Source of the DNA: Macrophomina tecta
Taxonomy: Eukaryota > Ascomycota > Dothideomycetes > Botryosphaeriales > Botryosphaeriaceae
Direction of reading: 5' to 3'
Assembly: GCA_024180945.1 (NCBI GenBank)
Contig: JAKSGN010000041.1
Coordinates: 2,294,001 to 2,358,000 of the forward strand
DNA length: 64,000 nucleotides
A program made the translations under genes and the position numbers. Shown here piece by piece: positions 1 to 12,162 of this stretch. The notes beneath the pieces were generated by a model, which was not told where the DNA came from, ran no database searches, and was given only the letters and a program-made list of their open reading frames with translations. Each line of letters begins with the position of its first letter. Position 1 is the stretch's first letter.

Positions 1-415
1 AGCAGAGGACGAAAACGTCGACCTGGAGGAGCAGTTCCGCGCCGCGCTGCTGAAGCTCGACGCGCGCGGCAGCGCGCTCGCGCCGCTGCCGCCCGGCTGC
101 ACGTTCACGGTGGCGGTCGAGCTGAAGGACGAGCACGGCGTCGACGCGCCGCTGGGCCATCCGCAGCCATGGATACCGGCAGACCCGGCGCTGCAGGCGA
201 CGAAGAGTAAGGAAGCGAGCAGCGGCGGCGAGTCGAACGAGGAGGGGGCAGAGCGGAGAGGGGCGGATCTGGGTGGCGCGAGGACGACGCCTGTGCGCGC
301 GGTGAGGGCGGGCGAGATGATGTTCGAGATGTGGATCGAGGAGGGGAGGGCGAAGGTGGAGATGGAGGAGGGTTCGGCTCATGCTTCGAATGAGGGCTCT
401 GCGGAGTTTGGGTGA
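1..415 (+). CDS. REV7: REV7/MAD2L2-like HORMA protein, 3' end only
   Basis: This is the C-terminal part of a gene that begins before the window; the frame is open from base 2 to the TGA at 413-415. The fragment reads DLEEQFRAALLKL, then PPGCTFTV, then PWIPAD, and near the end MFEMWIEEGRAK. These match, in order and spacing, the C-terminal safety-belt part of the HORMA domain of MAD2L2/Rev7, the accessory subunit of DNA polymerase zeta and shieldin-type complexes. Between PWIPAD and the last strand there is an acidic, Ser/Gly/Glu-rich insert of about 35 residues that looks disordered and is longer than in the vertebrate protein. Family call from remembered motif similarity; the N-terminal half cannot be assessed. 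Confidence 0.75.
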   Translation, partial: AEDENVDLEEQFRAALLKLDARGSALAPLPPGCTFTVAVELKDEHGVDAPLGHPQPWIPADPALQATKSKEASSGGESNEEGAERRGADLGGARTTPVRAVRAGEMMFEMWIEEGRAKVEMEEGSAHASNEGSAEFG

Positions 416-1372
416 GCGGTATGCAAAGCAAGAATGCATCTCGACGGTGACTGCGGGTGTAGTTTCGTAGATTTACAATGGTTCTCAGGACGGGAGCTGA
501 ATCGCAAAGGAATTGCGTGTTAAGACGAGCTATTGACCTTGGCGTAGATGCCATTCGTGAATGCTTCCTCTCAACGTGCGCTAAATGTGGACCTACTGTG
601 CCAGTCTTGCAGGCAACCCCCGCGACTCCCGACAAGCCGGGTACAGATCATTAGAACCATCAATTTTTCGGGTCTGCTATGCTCTACCTTCCACCTCCAC
701 CGACGCCAATTAAATACCCACGAGGCTCCAGAGCTAAATGCGCCAGCGGTAAGTATGTGACCAAGCGGCCGCGCTATTTTTGTAGTTGAGCACTTATGTG
801 GGAGAGCAGACTGCACTTTGGCGAGGGAGCTTGGTCCTAAAAGGCGGTGGGTGCCATGAGATTGATTTCTGCTTGCATGCACCCGAATACCAAATAAAGT
901 GAGGCTTTTGATGGTGGACCGTATAAAACGACAATGAAAGGTCGAATGCAATACCGAGGGTAAACACCAGAATATTTCAAGGGGAGCAAACCCCATTGAA
1001 ACCGAGACGCCATGGATAATTGAGTGTGGTCATAAAAAGAGCGTAGAAAGAATATTAAGAATTTGCATCAGAGACTTGAAGGCCAGCAGGAAGGAGAAAA
1101 TTTCTCCTCCCATCGCAATGGTAATTCGGCAAAAAGACCGGGGTATCGAAAACTATGCAATTGCAAAACGCTGTTGTGTGAGGAATCATTCTGGAGGGCC
1201 GAGAGGTCACTGGGCATTGCAATGTCGCCATTTCGTTCCAAGAACGCAAATTTCCGGAATGCCCTACCAGCTGTCCGATAAGTTCAACTGTAATTTGGTT
1301 GTTTCAGATTAGGTGTGAATCACCACCTGTTTGGGTGTTCGGTGCCTCAAGCCCTGTTTAAAATGGCGAACA
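416..1372. other. Intergenic, convergent 3' flanks
   Basis: About 950 bp between the convergent 3' ends of the REV7-like gene and the RBR ligase. Short open frames on both strands have no recognisable motif. I see no RNA gene or repeat. Confidence 0.6.
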
Positions 1373-3953
1373 TTACTGCCCGCCACGTGGGCGTCGTTGT
1401 TGGTTTTGATGCCACTGAAATGCTCCTCGTTGCTGTCGATCCTGCTCGTTCTGTTGTTCCTGAGGATTCTGGAAGTGCGGCTGTTGATAGTGTAAAGCTT
1501 GACCGTTCCAGAGTCCCCAGGCCCCTGGCTGTGCCATTGCAGCAGGATATCCTGGCGGGTGGAAGCCTGCTCCATGTTGCCTCTGCAGATTAGGGGCAAG
1601 AGGTGGATGGTAACCTGCAAAGTTCTGATGATATTGATATTGACGAGGCGGGTAAAAATTCTGCGGTCCACCGAATGCGCCCACGTTCAATCCGAACGGA
1701 GCCTGGGCAGGAGGGGGTGCCGGTACGTGTAGATGAGGCCGTGGACCTGGTGGCGGGAAGATGGGGTATGGTGGACGGCCATGACGAGGCCGTTCGCCTG
1801 CCCTCATCCGCCTTTGCTCTTCTTGTTGAACACTATCCGAAACTTGAATCTTAAGCTCTTCATCTGTTATGTCAGGGTTCTCCCTCTGAACAGCCTCACG
1901 TGCAGCTGCTTCCGCGGCCTTGACTTCCTCCTGGTGACGCTTCTCGGTGTTGTTGTCGTAGAGTGGACACTTGCCCGCTGACTCATGGAAATGATCATAG
2001 CCATTTACAGTCTTGCTGCAAACATAGCTGCGACTGGAGGTCAGCTAAAGATATCCAGTATGTGAATGACAGTTCTCACGTACCACTGAGTGTTGTAGCA
2101 TGTCGGGCAGGTCATCTTGTTGCAACCTTCTGATTTCAAAAACCTAGCTTTGCACTTACTGGTGGACGGTCAGTGTTTGCCATGGACAAAGTGGCCTGCT
2201 CGACTTACTTGCAAGTCCTGAGAAGCGCTTCCGTCATCGCCTCTTCAACCTGGTGGCGCGCGTTGCCTTTACGATCTTTTACGGCTTCCTCACACGTCTT
2301 CGGCGTATGACTTTCCGCTCGACACAGCCTGCAGCTCAAGACTCCGCAGTCAGAGTTCTGGCAATGGAATTCGCGATTGATCTCAACCGGCTCACACTGG
2401 GCCGCGAAGTCGCAAAATGGGCAATACACCAGATCTGAAAGGCCTGCATTGCGGAGTGAGTCCTGCTGCTGCATCCTCTCCAGACGCCCGTATGTTTGAG
2501 GGTCGAGAAACGCCTTCAGCTCTGACTGCAAGATCTCCGCTTCACAGCCGTCTTGACCCAGACACTTTGGCCAGCATTTTCCGTCTCCGAGTTGCGAATT
2601 TACCCAGCTACTAGCGCACCCATGGCAGTAGAAGTGCGCTTGCTCGCCATTGCAGAAAGTCATCCGGTTCGTCGGGAACTTGTCAAAGCAACACAGGCAC
2701 TCCATCATTGCGTTGCTTGAGACAGCAATGGCCTTGTTGTGCTCTTCCTCAAGCGCCTTCTTCTGCGCGTCCTGACGTTTGGCTGTAAGCAAGTACGGAC
2801 ACTTGGTTAGCCGGTGGCATTCTAAAAGCAGGCCTGGATTCTTAAGTAGTCATGCGGAAGGCTTACCGGTGTCTTGCCCGACCTTCTTCTTTGCTGCCGC
2901 GACCTCTCTCCTAACCTTTTCCATGGCTTCCACGTGTGCGCCTTCGTGGGCGAGGGCGTAGTGGTTGTCAAGAGACTTCGGGTCGCGACTTCTAACTTTC
3001 TTGTAGAGCCTCCTCGCTATATCAGTTGCGTAATATGTGCGCTCTGTTGCCTCCAACAGAAGGAAGGCGTTGTAAAACGAGCGCTGCTCACGAAGGGTCT
3101 GGTCGATGAACTTGACAGGGATCTCGGGATATTCGTTCTGCAATAGGATCATGCTAGTGTAACGAGTTAGAGAGTGGGAAATTGATGCAGGCAAAGCACC
3201 ATCGGCACGAGGCTGCATAGGGTTTATTATGTTGGACCACGGCACGTGCGTTTGCTCACAACTGGCTTCCCAAGACCGACATCAAGAAAGCGCCCCCCAA
3301 CCCCCCACCCCCCCCCAAAAAGAAAAGAAAAAAACTTACGCTGCGGATTGGTACGCACGACGCACAACAGGAGTCGCACTCTCCATGGGATTTTGGTCGA
3401 ACTCATGCTCACTAGGTTCTCTTTTCCGCTTGAGAGCTGCCCGTCTTGCCTCACGCTCTGTCGGATACGCGCCTTCATCGAGAACCCGCACAATGAGCTG
3501 CTCGCACCACGTGCTGTCGGGTTGTATGCCCACGTCAAGATCGTCACGAAAAATGCCCCTCACATGCTCATGGGATATGTCAGGGTAGATATCCAGGACC
3601 TTGGCCAAGCACTCATCCGCAGTCAGAGGATGGGCTGCATGCGGCTGTGGTTCCGCTGGAGCCGGCCGGTAGTTTCTACGACCATGATCCGGGACCTCTT
3701 GCTGCTGCTCAGCCTCTGGCGCGGCAGTAGCGAGCTCTTCATCCCATGGCCTTCGCGGGAAAGCTGGTTGGAGAGGTTGAGGTGGCAAGCACGCAACAGG
3801 TGGCCCAGGCGCAGGGCGAGGGATCTCCACGATTTCGTTGTCGCTGTCGCTGTCAATCTCGATAACCTCATGCGGTTGACGCGAGATGCCAGATCCGTTC
3901 GGAGCCATGGCCATCGGGCCGGGCAGATGGAGGTGCGAGGCAGCGGACGGCAT
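1373..3953 (-). CDS. RBR-type E3 ubiquitin ligase, RNF216/TRIAD3-like
   Basis: Five exons: 3953-3340, 3153-2867, 2782-2209, 2158-2084, 2033-1373, giving 736 residues. All junctions are GT-AG and keep phase. RING1 starts near residue 330 (MECLCCFDKF ... YCHGC), the IBR follows (YCPFCDF ... CRLC), and RING2 (CNKCKARFLKSEGCNKM, then CPTCYNTQC) is rebuilt across exons 3-5. The Cys of GCNKM is the expected thioester cysteine of RING-HECT hybrid ligases. Near the N-terminus is EVIEIDSDSDNEIVEI, a SUMO-interacting-type motif, and around residue 110-140 a CUE-like stretch (CLAKVLDIYPDI). The tail is Pro/Gln/His-rich and low-complexity. The start at 3953 is chosen because the 56 in-frame residues upstream look non-coding. 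The intron at 3339-3154 holds a C-rich tract. Confidence 0.85.
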
Positions 3954-5129
3954 GCCTGAGGTACTAAAGAAGTGATGGCAGGGCGAGTTTGCCTCGAGGC
4001 AGCAGCGGGGCAGGAGACCGGTACCTTCGGCGTGGGCTTCCCGAAAACAAAGCCGCGTCGACGCAGGTAGAAGTATGGAAGCAGCATGAACACGGGAATG
4101 CAGGCGAGTTCGCGAATGCACGAGAAGGGGGGGGAAAGGTGAGGTGGTGGCCTAGCTCGGTGACTGCAGGCGCGGGAGCAGTGCAGCGAGAGCGGTGGAG
4201 GATGGGCGGTTAGTCCTCAGGGAAACATGGCTCCGCGTTCTGGACGTCTGTAGGCCGCATTCATGAGAGCTGCTGCTGGATCGAGGGAGGAGGGGTAGTA
4301 GCGTCAGCGCGGCGGGCACAACGCGAAAGTCACCGCACTCGCATTTCAGCGCGGCGGTTGTGTGGGCGAGAGAGCGCGGAGCCGCGCGGCTTTGGGCGCC
4401 CCTAGCGAAGGGCGACAGGAGACCAACAGCCCCCGGCACTGCAGCTGCGATGATTCGCTGCGGGCGAATGCATCGACAGGCTTGCTGTGCGGCGTAAGAA
4501 CGAGAGCCAGCAGGTTGGGTACAGTGCGGCCAGCGCCAGCTCTAGGCGCTTGGGCCCTGCTATGCCCTGCCCCATCTGCGAGTCGTGCCGCTGGCGGCGG
4601 TGGCTTCGAGAACTGGGCCATCGTCTATCTGCGGCTTATCGGCGTGCTGCCACAGAGCCTCCAAGTGTTGCCCCTCTCTTCCCTGCGAACACCTGCGCCG
4701 CTGCCCCCCCCCCCTGCCGCTGACAGGAGCTATCATAGAGAGAGCCGCCATCTTCCTCTCCGGTCCGCGTCATGGCGCACGCCGAATATAGCAAGTCGGT
4801 GCAGTGAGACGAGCGACCCCTGGCGGCCTCTCCACAACCCGCGCCCTACAGCCCCCACATGTGATCTTCCCGTATCCCCAAGCCGGCTTCCCACGGCTGC
4901 CGTCGGGGTGGCCTGCCAATCTGTGCGTTCCTTTTACCTATCTCAAACCAGTTTGAGTGCGGGCACAGGGAGCCATTCGCTGCGCGGTGCGACCGCCTGC
5001 TCCTTCGTCAAAGCCATCTCCGCATTCTTGACACATAAATACACCCGCCCCCGCTGAGGTCGCGCCCCGGGGCACACCCGCTCGCACAAGCTACTACAAC
5101 GCCCTATATTGCATCCTATCACAGCAAAA
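3954..5129. promoter_or_regulatory. Divergent intergenic region, RBR ligase and LYC1-like gene
   Basis: About 1.2 kb separates two divergent starts. It is GC-rich in the middle, with long chance open frames on both strands (for example 4362-5057) that carry no domain. It becomes C/T-rich towards the + strand gene. Presumed promoters for both genes and 5' UTRs. Confidence 0.5.
5034..5041 (+). promoter_or_regulatory. TATA-like element of LYC1-like gene
   Basis: CATAAATA lies 89-96 bp before the ATG at 5130, at a suitable distance for a fungal core promoter. Sequence match only. Confidence 0.35.
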
Positions 5130-6364
5130 ATGAACGGACACACCAACGGACATGCCTACGACCTGCCCATGGGCGACTGTCCCTCCCTTGCTCTCGTGGA
5201 GCCTACCGAGGAGGAAAAGGTCCAGCAATGGACAAAGAACGCACCGGCGTGGAGGGGCGCCCTGTCCACAGACGCATACATCCGCCGCGAACACCATCTC
5301 TCCAGCCAAGAGCTTACCAAGGACGGCGGACAGACCTGGTGGATACTGGTTGACACGGCCGCGAAGCAACGCAAGGCTCTGGCCGGGTGCGAGAGCTTTC
5401 GAAAGAAGGCCATCGTAGCCAAGGACGGGCAGATCAAGGACGTGATAACCCACGGCATCGGCAGCGTCTTTTCGCCGCCGGAGCACAGAGGGAAGGGCTA
5501 TGCAGGGCGCATGATGCAGGAGCTGGGCAAGAAGCTGAAGACGTGGCAGACGTCGGAGAAGAGGGATTGCTTGTTCTCCATCCTGTACTCGGATATTGGC
5601 AAGGTAAGTCAGAGGGCAGCCTCTTCGTGCATTGAGCCTGGACGGCGGTCTGATAGAGGAGCAAAAAGAAATTCTACGCGAACCACGGCTGGGAACCTTT
5701 CCACTCTGCGCATATCTCTGTGCCGGCGGTGGAGGAGCAGCCGCTCGCGGCTAAGCTGCCGTCAGTAAGGGATCTTCATGCTGAAGATCTGCCGGGGCTG
5801 TGCGCGGACGATGTAGCATTGCTGCGCCAGCGATTGGTGGACAGCCCGGCGGACGGAAAGACGCGGGTTGCTCTCGTCCCGGATATTGATACTATCCGAT
5901 GGCATCACTCTCGCGAGGAGTTTGTCGGCAAAGAATTCTACGGAGACGTCCCAGTCGTCAAGGGCGCCCTAATAGGCGAGGAGAAAGGCAAGCGGATGTG
6001 GTGCTACTGGACGCGCATGTGGTACAACTCGGACAAGTCGCAAAGCAAGGGGAATACCTTGCACATCCTGCGCTTCGTCATCGAGGACGATGTGGTCCCG
6101 GGCACAGTGGTGCCCGCTATCGCTGCGTTGCTTGCCAGGGCCCAGCGAGAAGCTGCAGGCTGGCATATGGCCGAGGTCGAGAACTGGAATCCGACGGCTG
6201 AGGTCGTCGCTGCAGCCCAGCTGCTGGATCCGGCTGCCGAGGTGATCAACAGGGACACGGAGAGCATCGCCAGCCTAATGTGGTACGGCGAGCCACCGTC
6301 AGATGGCCAGTCTGTCGGTGACGTTATCGATTGGGTGGGCAACGAAAAGTATGGGTGGTGTTGA
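5130..6364 (+). CDS. LYC1: LYC1-like lysine N-acetyltransferase (GNAT family)
   Basis: Two exons, 5130-5603 and 5657-6364, separated by a 53-bp intron (GTAAGT...TGATAG); 393 residues. The N-terminal half is a GNAT domain with the acetyl-CoA-binding loop EHRGKGYAGRM near residues 117-127, and continues across the intron into FYANHGWEPFHSAHIS. The C-terminal half (SVRDLHAEDLPGLCADD ... TIRWHHSREEF) is the extra domain typical of fungal LYC1 proteins. In Yarrowia LYC1 acetylates the lysine side chain as the first step of lysine catabolism; that role is inferred here. The ATG at 5130 is the first in-frame ATG. The gene is convergent with the downstream sugar transporter. Confidence 0.8.
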
Positions 6365-7384
6365 GGCTGACGCGACAAATTTTGCATGCACGGCGTCGCT
6401 TTTGGATTTCACGGTCGTCCTTAGACGTAGATCTCACGAACCGAGCACAGATCTCGTGATTCCAGAAGAATTGTTGCATTTTGTCAAAGCAGTATCTGAG
6501 TCTGTCGATCTAACGCTCCGCCAAAACTCCACAGGTGTACCAGCGCCGCCAGTTATTCCATCAATGAGCCTCTCATTCTCGTAGCCTGTCAGACGTCCGC
6601 CAACACCCACCCAGGCAGATCGACCGAAGTCAAGACATCTGAAAGGGTCGAGATCATCGCCGCGCCAGCCGAAGCCGGTGCATAAAGGCCTCACTCTAGG
6701 GCGTCGGGGATATGCGCTCATCAGCCAGGTTGGAGATTCTGTGGCTCTGGTAAGGAGCTCAGAAGAGGACGTTTACTATAGAAATGATCCTATGAGTCTG
6801 TTCACGAATGTTAGCAGGCTGTTGAGCAAAGTGTGTACCCCCAGGGCTGAACTTACAAAGTCGACTGAAGAAAAAAAGGAACAGATGGGCGTGAGGGCGA
6901 AAATATATAGGCAGAAATTTTTGCGCACGGACCGTCGCGGCTGAACCTCGCTCTCCGGGCACGCGCGCCCCATCATTTGCATCGCCAACAGAAAAACCGT
7001 CAACCAAAGAAAACTTCTCGGGCCCACTCACCAGGTGTTTTCGAAGCTGTCTCATTGGCTCCAGAATGCGGTGCGATCAGTGCACCCAGCTTCATGCCCG
7101 CCCGTAACCGCAATTGGTAGCATTGCCCCCCGGCATAGCTCCACAAAGTCGGACCGCCACGACGTCCAAAATCTACTACCACTTCAGGACACTGCATTGC
7201 AAACCATCTGCATTTCTCTCAGTACCACCAGGATACCTTGGACCATAGCTGACGCATCGAAAAGGTTGCCGTGTCTACTGTCACTGACAGACAGTCACGA
7301 CCAGAGCCATCAGAGATTGAGTTCAGCTAAAAATCTGTCTCTTTCAACAAACATGTTCAACTCATGGCTACATGGTCACTTCCA
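6365..7384. other. Intergenic, convergent 3' flanks
   Basis: About 1 kb between the 3' ends of the LYC1-like gene and the MFS transporter. Only short frames without recognisable content; no repeat or RNA gene seen. Confidence 0.6.
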
Positions 7385-9484
7385 TCACTTCACATCCTTC
7401 CCTTTACTGACGCTCACCTCGACTACTTCTACCCCCTCCGTACTCCCACGGGGATCCACTCCTTCAATTACATTTGCCGCCACTTCTCCGTGCAAGACTT
7501 GCTCGACATCGGGAACGTCGGAATGTTTGTGACCGTCAAAGATGGCGTCTATTTCCTCCAGCGTTTTGCCATTCGTTTCAACCCAAGCCCAAATAATGTA
7601 CAGCAACTCCAGAATATCCCAAGACGCATTAATGATGTACGTCTTCCAAGCTATGGCGTCCATGGCGAACGGGAAGACCATGGTCACGAAGAGGCTTGGC
7701 AGTGGTCAGCTTGATACGCGGCAATTACGAACCAGTGGATCCCCTATGTCCGACTTACCCGACGCAGTTCACGACGAACGTATACACGGCCATTCCGCTG
7801 GCTCTCATCGAGTAGTTCAGCACTTCCGGCGGATATAGGACCGTGATCGGTGTCCAGCCGAAAGAGTACGATCCCTGAAAGAGGAAGATGACAGCTACCG
7901 AGCCGTATATGCCGGATGTGTTTGTAGACTCTCCGTACAATTTGTTGAGGCCGCCGTAGAGAAAGAGGAAGGTAGTGAGCAGGGCTGTGGATACAATCGC
8001 CATTGTCTTCCGGCCAAGGATGTTCATGAAATAGGTCCCAAGGAGAGCAATGCACAGGCACCAGGCGTTCATGATGATGTTCTGGGACAAGTTAAGTTTG
8101 GGTTTTCTGCACCAAGGATGAATGTACTACTCACAATCTCCAGCTGCGTTGTAGTATCTGTAACCCCAGCACCATCCAATAGCGTGCCGAGATAGTACGA
8201 AACGATATTGTTTCCTGCGAACATTAACAATTTATTTCAGTCTGAGATAACGGCGAGAAAATTGTAAGCTGCCGTTGCCGGGAAGGGCAGAAGCATTCAT
8301 CCGGAAGCAAGTGCTCAGTAAAAGCAGCGTCATTTTCATCCGGATAAGGGCTTCCGATCCCCCCATCAAGGACTTTTACAAAAACAAGCCGCTGATCACT
8401 TACCTGAAAGCATGCTAAACACTGCAACGGAGATCGTGAGCATGAGCCTCTTCCTCCGGCTCGGACTGTCAACAATGTCTTTGATCGTCATGTTTGCAGA
8501 CTCCTTCTCCCACTTGAGCGTATCGCATATTGACTTGAACTCCACGAGAGTAGCAGGATCCGCCTGGTCTCCATCGCTATGAGTTAGTGCGAGCGCATGT
8601 AGCGCTTCATCCATCCGATCTTGATATACCAGCCACTATACAGATCCGGTCAGTACTTCTGTAACAGATCAGACCCAATTGCGTGCACACTCACTCTTGG
8701 GCTCTCAGGCACAAAGGGCAGGATGAAGATGCACAAGATACTGAAGAACCCCTGCACCGCCGACGGCAGCCGCCACGCCCACGTGGACTCCATCATCCCC
8801 GTTCCATACGTGATCCCCGACGCAATCAGGCCGCCGACGTACCCTGCACGCGCCCCCCTCAAGTCAGCAAAGGAGCCAGCATACTTTCCCCGGCGCAGCG
8901 CCACCCCGGCGGCTATCATCACTCACAGAAATTGTAGAACCTAGATTTCAGGGTCTCGTTAATACACGACAGCTTCCTTGCCGACACACGGGCCATAGGA
9001 GCCAAGAAGGAGGGAGAAGAGGAACTCACAGGCCCAGCCCCCAAGCCCTCCACCGGTGCGGCAGGCACTCCGACAGCCACGTCGGCCCGGCGATGGCGGT
9101 GGCGCCGTTGCCGACGCCGATGGCGATGCGCGCGACGGCGAACATGGCGACGTTCTGGGCGGCGGTCTGAAGGACGACGGCGACGACGGTGATGGCGGCC
9201 GCGAGGGCCATGGCGTTCTTGCGGCCCCACCGGTCCGACACGGCGCCGTAGAAGAAGCTTGGGACGACCTGGCCGATGTAGACGGTGGCCGTGTTGAGCG
9301 CGGTGGTCGCGGGCGTCAGCGCGAAGTAGTCGGTGTAGGCCGGCAGGATATTCAGGCCTGACATCATCGAGCCGTCGTAGCCGAGCGTCGCGGAGGAGAT
9401 GCAGGAGGAGAGGATGAGCAGGGCGACGACGAGGCGTGAGGTTTGAGGGATCCATGGGCTGGCTTCGAAGCTTGGGAGGGCCAT
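7385..9484 (-). CDS. MFS sugar transporter, lactose-permease-like
   Basis: Seven exons: 9484-9030, 8940-8927, 8843-8695, 8635-8404, 8214-8135, 8081-7759, 7694-7385; 520 residues. It has the sugar-porter marks: TLGYDGSMMSG after helix 1, SDRWGRKNAM in the 2-3 loop, PESPRWLVYQ after helix 6, and about twelve hydrophobic segments. The cytoplasmic tail continues ETNGKTLEEIDAIFDG, the usual end of fungal sugar porters. Exon 2 is only 14 nt and supplies part of FYNFWYVGG; without it the frame and the conserved motif are lost. An in-frame ATG at 9562 would add 26 residues, but the shorter start fits the family better. Substrate cannot be read from the sequence; a plasma-membrane proton symporter for mono- or disaccharides is inferred. 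Confidence 0.87.
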
Positions 9485-12162
9485 GATTCTTCGGGTCAAG
9501 CCTCTGGAGGCGAGGAGGGTCGGTGGATGGTGTTTGCTTCCGCTCAAAACAAACGCCTTCAAATCATTCTTCCAGGAGCAAGTGATATCCTTTGTTTTTA
9601 TATACGGCTACATGGCTACGTAGCGTGTAGGTCGCTGCCATACTCCGACCCTGTTCTTGGGGAAGAGTGGGAGAGGTCACCGGTCCCTTATCGACGATGT
9701 TGATAGCGCAACGATGCATCGCCCATCACTCGCCAGGATCTTGGAGAACAGAGCCAATGAGCTCGTGCCCATAGCCAGATATATTCCAAAACCGCGCTCG
9801 GACCTGGCAGAAAATCTGGGGGAGATAGCGAGTCGCCTTTCTGTCATGGGTCCCGCGTTTGGGGAAGGGGAGTGCAGATAGCGGGCGGTCCGATGAGGAA
9901 GATAATGCCGCAACTTTCGGATGTGGACATTCGGATGCAACACCTTTCATCTCGTCGCAATGTGGCAATGAGATACGCCCTGTGAGTAGTGTGTTCTCAG
10001 GCTTGCTGCGGCAGTGCCGACAATGTCCAGCCAAGGGCGGACGAGGGCATCGAAGTTGGCTGCATCTGTTCGTACAAATCGGCGAGTCTTGCAGATTCAA
10101 CATTGCAAGCTCGGCGGAAAATTACCTGGGCCATTTGACGGCTAGGCTGTCCAGCTGGCTGCGGATGAGGACGAAGGTCGACTCCTTCCTCACGGTCAGG
10201 GCGTAACTGACAAACTACAAGGTCAGACGTCCTTCTTATCCAGGTGTCAGCGAAAGTTAATCGCTCGGGCCCACAGGCTTGGTCGCATTCTGGGGTTTAC
10301 CTCCTTCTTTCAGAGCGATGTCTTGTGTTGCCTGAAAGTGCTGTGAGTTAGACCCATCCGCTGTTCTCCAGGACCAGACGGCCGGAGCATTCAACCCAAA
10401 TGATGAAGGGTCGATGAATGGGGGTTCAGAGTTTGTTCGACGCGGTTTGGAGAATGATACCTGCGTTTTACCAACGCAGTGCAGCAAGTAGTGAGGCAGC
10501 CAGAGGTGGCTGCATGGTGGAGCAAGGCATGGACACACGGTGACGGTGTATTCCAAAAATCAAAACGCGTGGTAAGTCTGAGATCTGTGCAACAGACCGA
10601 TGCCTTAGGCTCATGGCAGTGTGACACTTCACTTTTTAGCGAGCAAGCTGCAGCTGGACCATGACAGCTGAGGTTTGACGCGGTGGCAAGGACGACGGGC
10701 CGGTGGCTGAAGCGTGTTGTTACTTCCCACGATTCACTACGGCATAGGCGGAGGGCTCGGCTGAGCAAAAGCTTGTCATTCAGCGTAGAGGCTACGAGGA
10801 CGGTGCCTGTCGATCACCGGTCTAACGAGCTCCGCGAGCAAAGAGCGGACGCCAGCGAAGGTAGCGGGGGTAGATGGGTGTTGCAGTCGTGTTCCAAAAG
10901 TCGAAAGGAGAGAAAAAAAAAGTTCAATGGCGGGAAGCTAGTGGGATGATGGGCCGGCAGGGAAACGGAAACACAACTCTTGACCTACGCATCTTGGCGT
11001 TTGCTGGGAAAGCATGGGTGAACAGGCGGGTCGAACGGCAACGACTTCCAGGGGTCGCCAGAGGCCACAAATAGCTGGGACACGGGCGCAACGCACCGGC
11101 GCAGCCAAAGTCGCCGACGGCACGCCGCCTCCAGCGCCCTCAGGCTCACCCATGTCGCACGCCGTTGTCTCACGAACGGCTGTCTTGCAGGCGCGGTTGC
11201 GCCGCTCAAAGGGCCACTGGCGCTGCCTCAGGCTGCTGCCGGCGCGCTGCGGCGATGCGCTCAGGCCGGCCAGCAGCACGGCCGTGCGTCCTGGCGCTGG
11301 CGGGGGCGCGCAAGTCCAGCCACGTCGCGAGAAATCTATTTGGAGAGGCTGGGAGCTGCAGGTACCTGCCTCGCCGGCGTCTGTTGGCTGCGAGGCCGAC
11401 GCTCAGCCCTGCGTGGGGCGGCTGGCAGGCAGCGGCGGGCGGCACGGCCAGGTGTGACGGAGCGCTGGCGGCCAGCGGACTCCGCACAAGCTTTTCTAGC
11501 GTACGGGCCTGGGATCCGGGGAAACAGGCGGCGTGCGAGGCGATTGGCGGAGACGCAGCGCTCCCGGCCTGCTTGTTTATATTTGGCAGGGCATCGCCGC
11601 TGGGCGAAACGAGGGGCGGCCGGCTGCGCGGATGCACCGCTGAAACCCCCATGGATGCTGCTGGCCTGCTGCTGGCCTGCAGCCATGCCGAGCCGCGCCA
11701 GAGGCACAAGCAGTCGTGATGGGCAGCGTCGTGGATTTATTGTGCCCGCGTGCCCGGCCAAGCGTCGAGCCTCACGCCCGGTCCATCCTCCTCCTCCTCG
11801 CTCCCGAAGATCTTGCCTGCTTTCCCTGCTGCCCAGCCGGAGCTTTCTCACCGAGCCTCTGGCCTAATTGGTGCGTTGCCTCTGCTTTGGGCTGCTGCTG
11901 GGCCCATCACACCGACATCGCGCATTCCCTCATTTCCCGCCGCCGCTAATTACACGCACCAACACCAACATCCTCTGCCTTCCTTCCGCCGCTGACCTTC
12001 CGCTCAGATCTTCCTTCGCTTCCGGAAAGCACAGCCCACCCTCGTTGGCCCTCTTTAGCCTTGCCCCTCCGCCAGCCTCTCTCCCTCTCCGCTCCCACTC
12101 CGGCCTGCATTTCACTCGGCTTCTACTCTGCACAAGCACCCGCCACCGCACTCACCGTCGAC
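9485..12162. other. Long gene-poor intergenic region
   Basis: 2.7 kb between the divergent MFS transporter and SOD genes. From about 10,990 to 11,870 it is very GC-rich and open in four or more frames on both strands at once, a composition effect. From about 11,940 to 12,160 the + strand is C/T-rich, as in a fungal promoter and leader. No domain, RNA gene or clear repeat found. Confidence 0.55.
9596..9604 (-). promoter_or_regulatory. TATA box of MFS transporter
   Basis: On the minus strand this reads TATATAAAA, 112-120 bp before the ATG at 9484. A strong TATA match would fit a substrate-regulated transporter; no transcript evidence. Confidence 0.4.

Noticed and set aside
4362..5057. 231-codon + strand frame before the LYC1-like gene
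   Set aside because: Ser/Pro/Arg/Leu-rich with no domain, and it runs into the presumed promoter and leader.
10985..11869. Multiple overlapping long frames on both strands
   Set aside because: High GC keeps several frames open at once; none shows a motif, splice pattern or consistent codon use.
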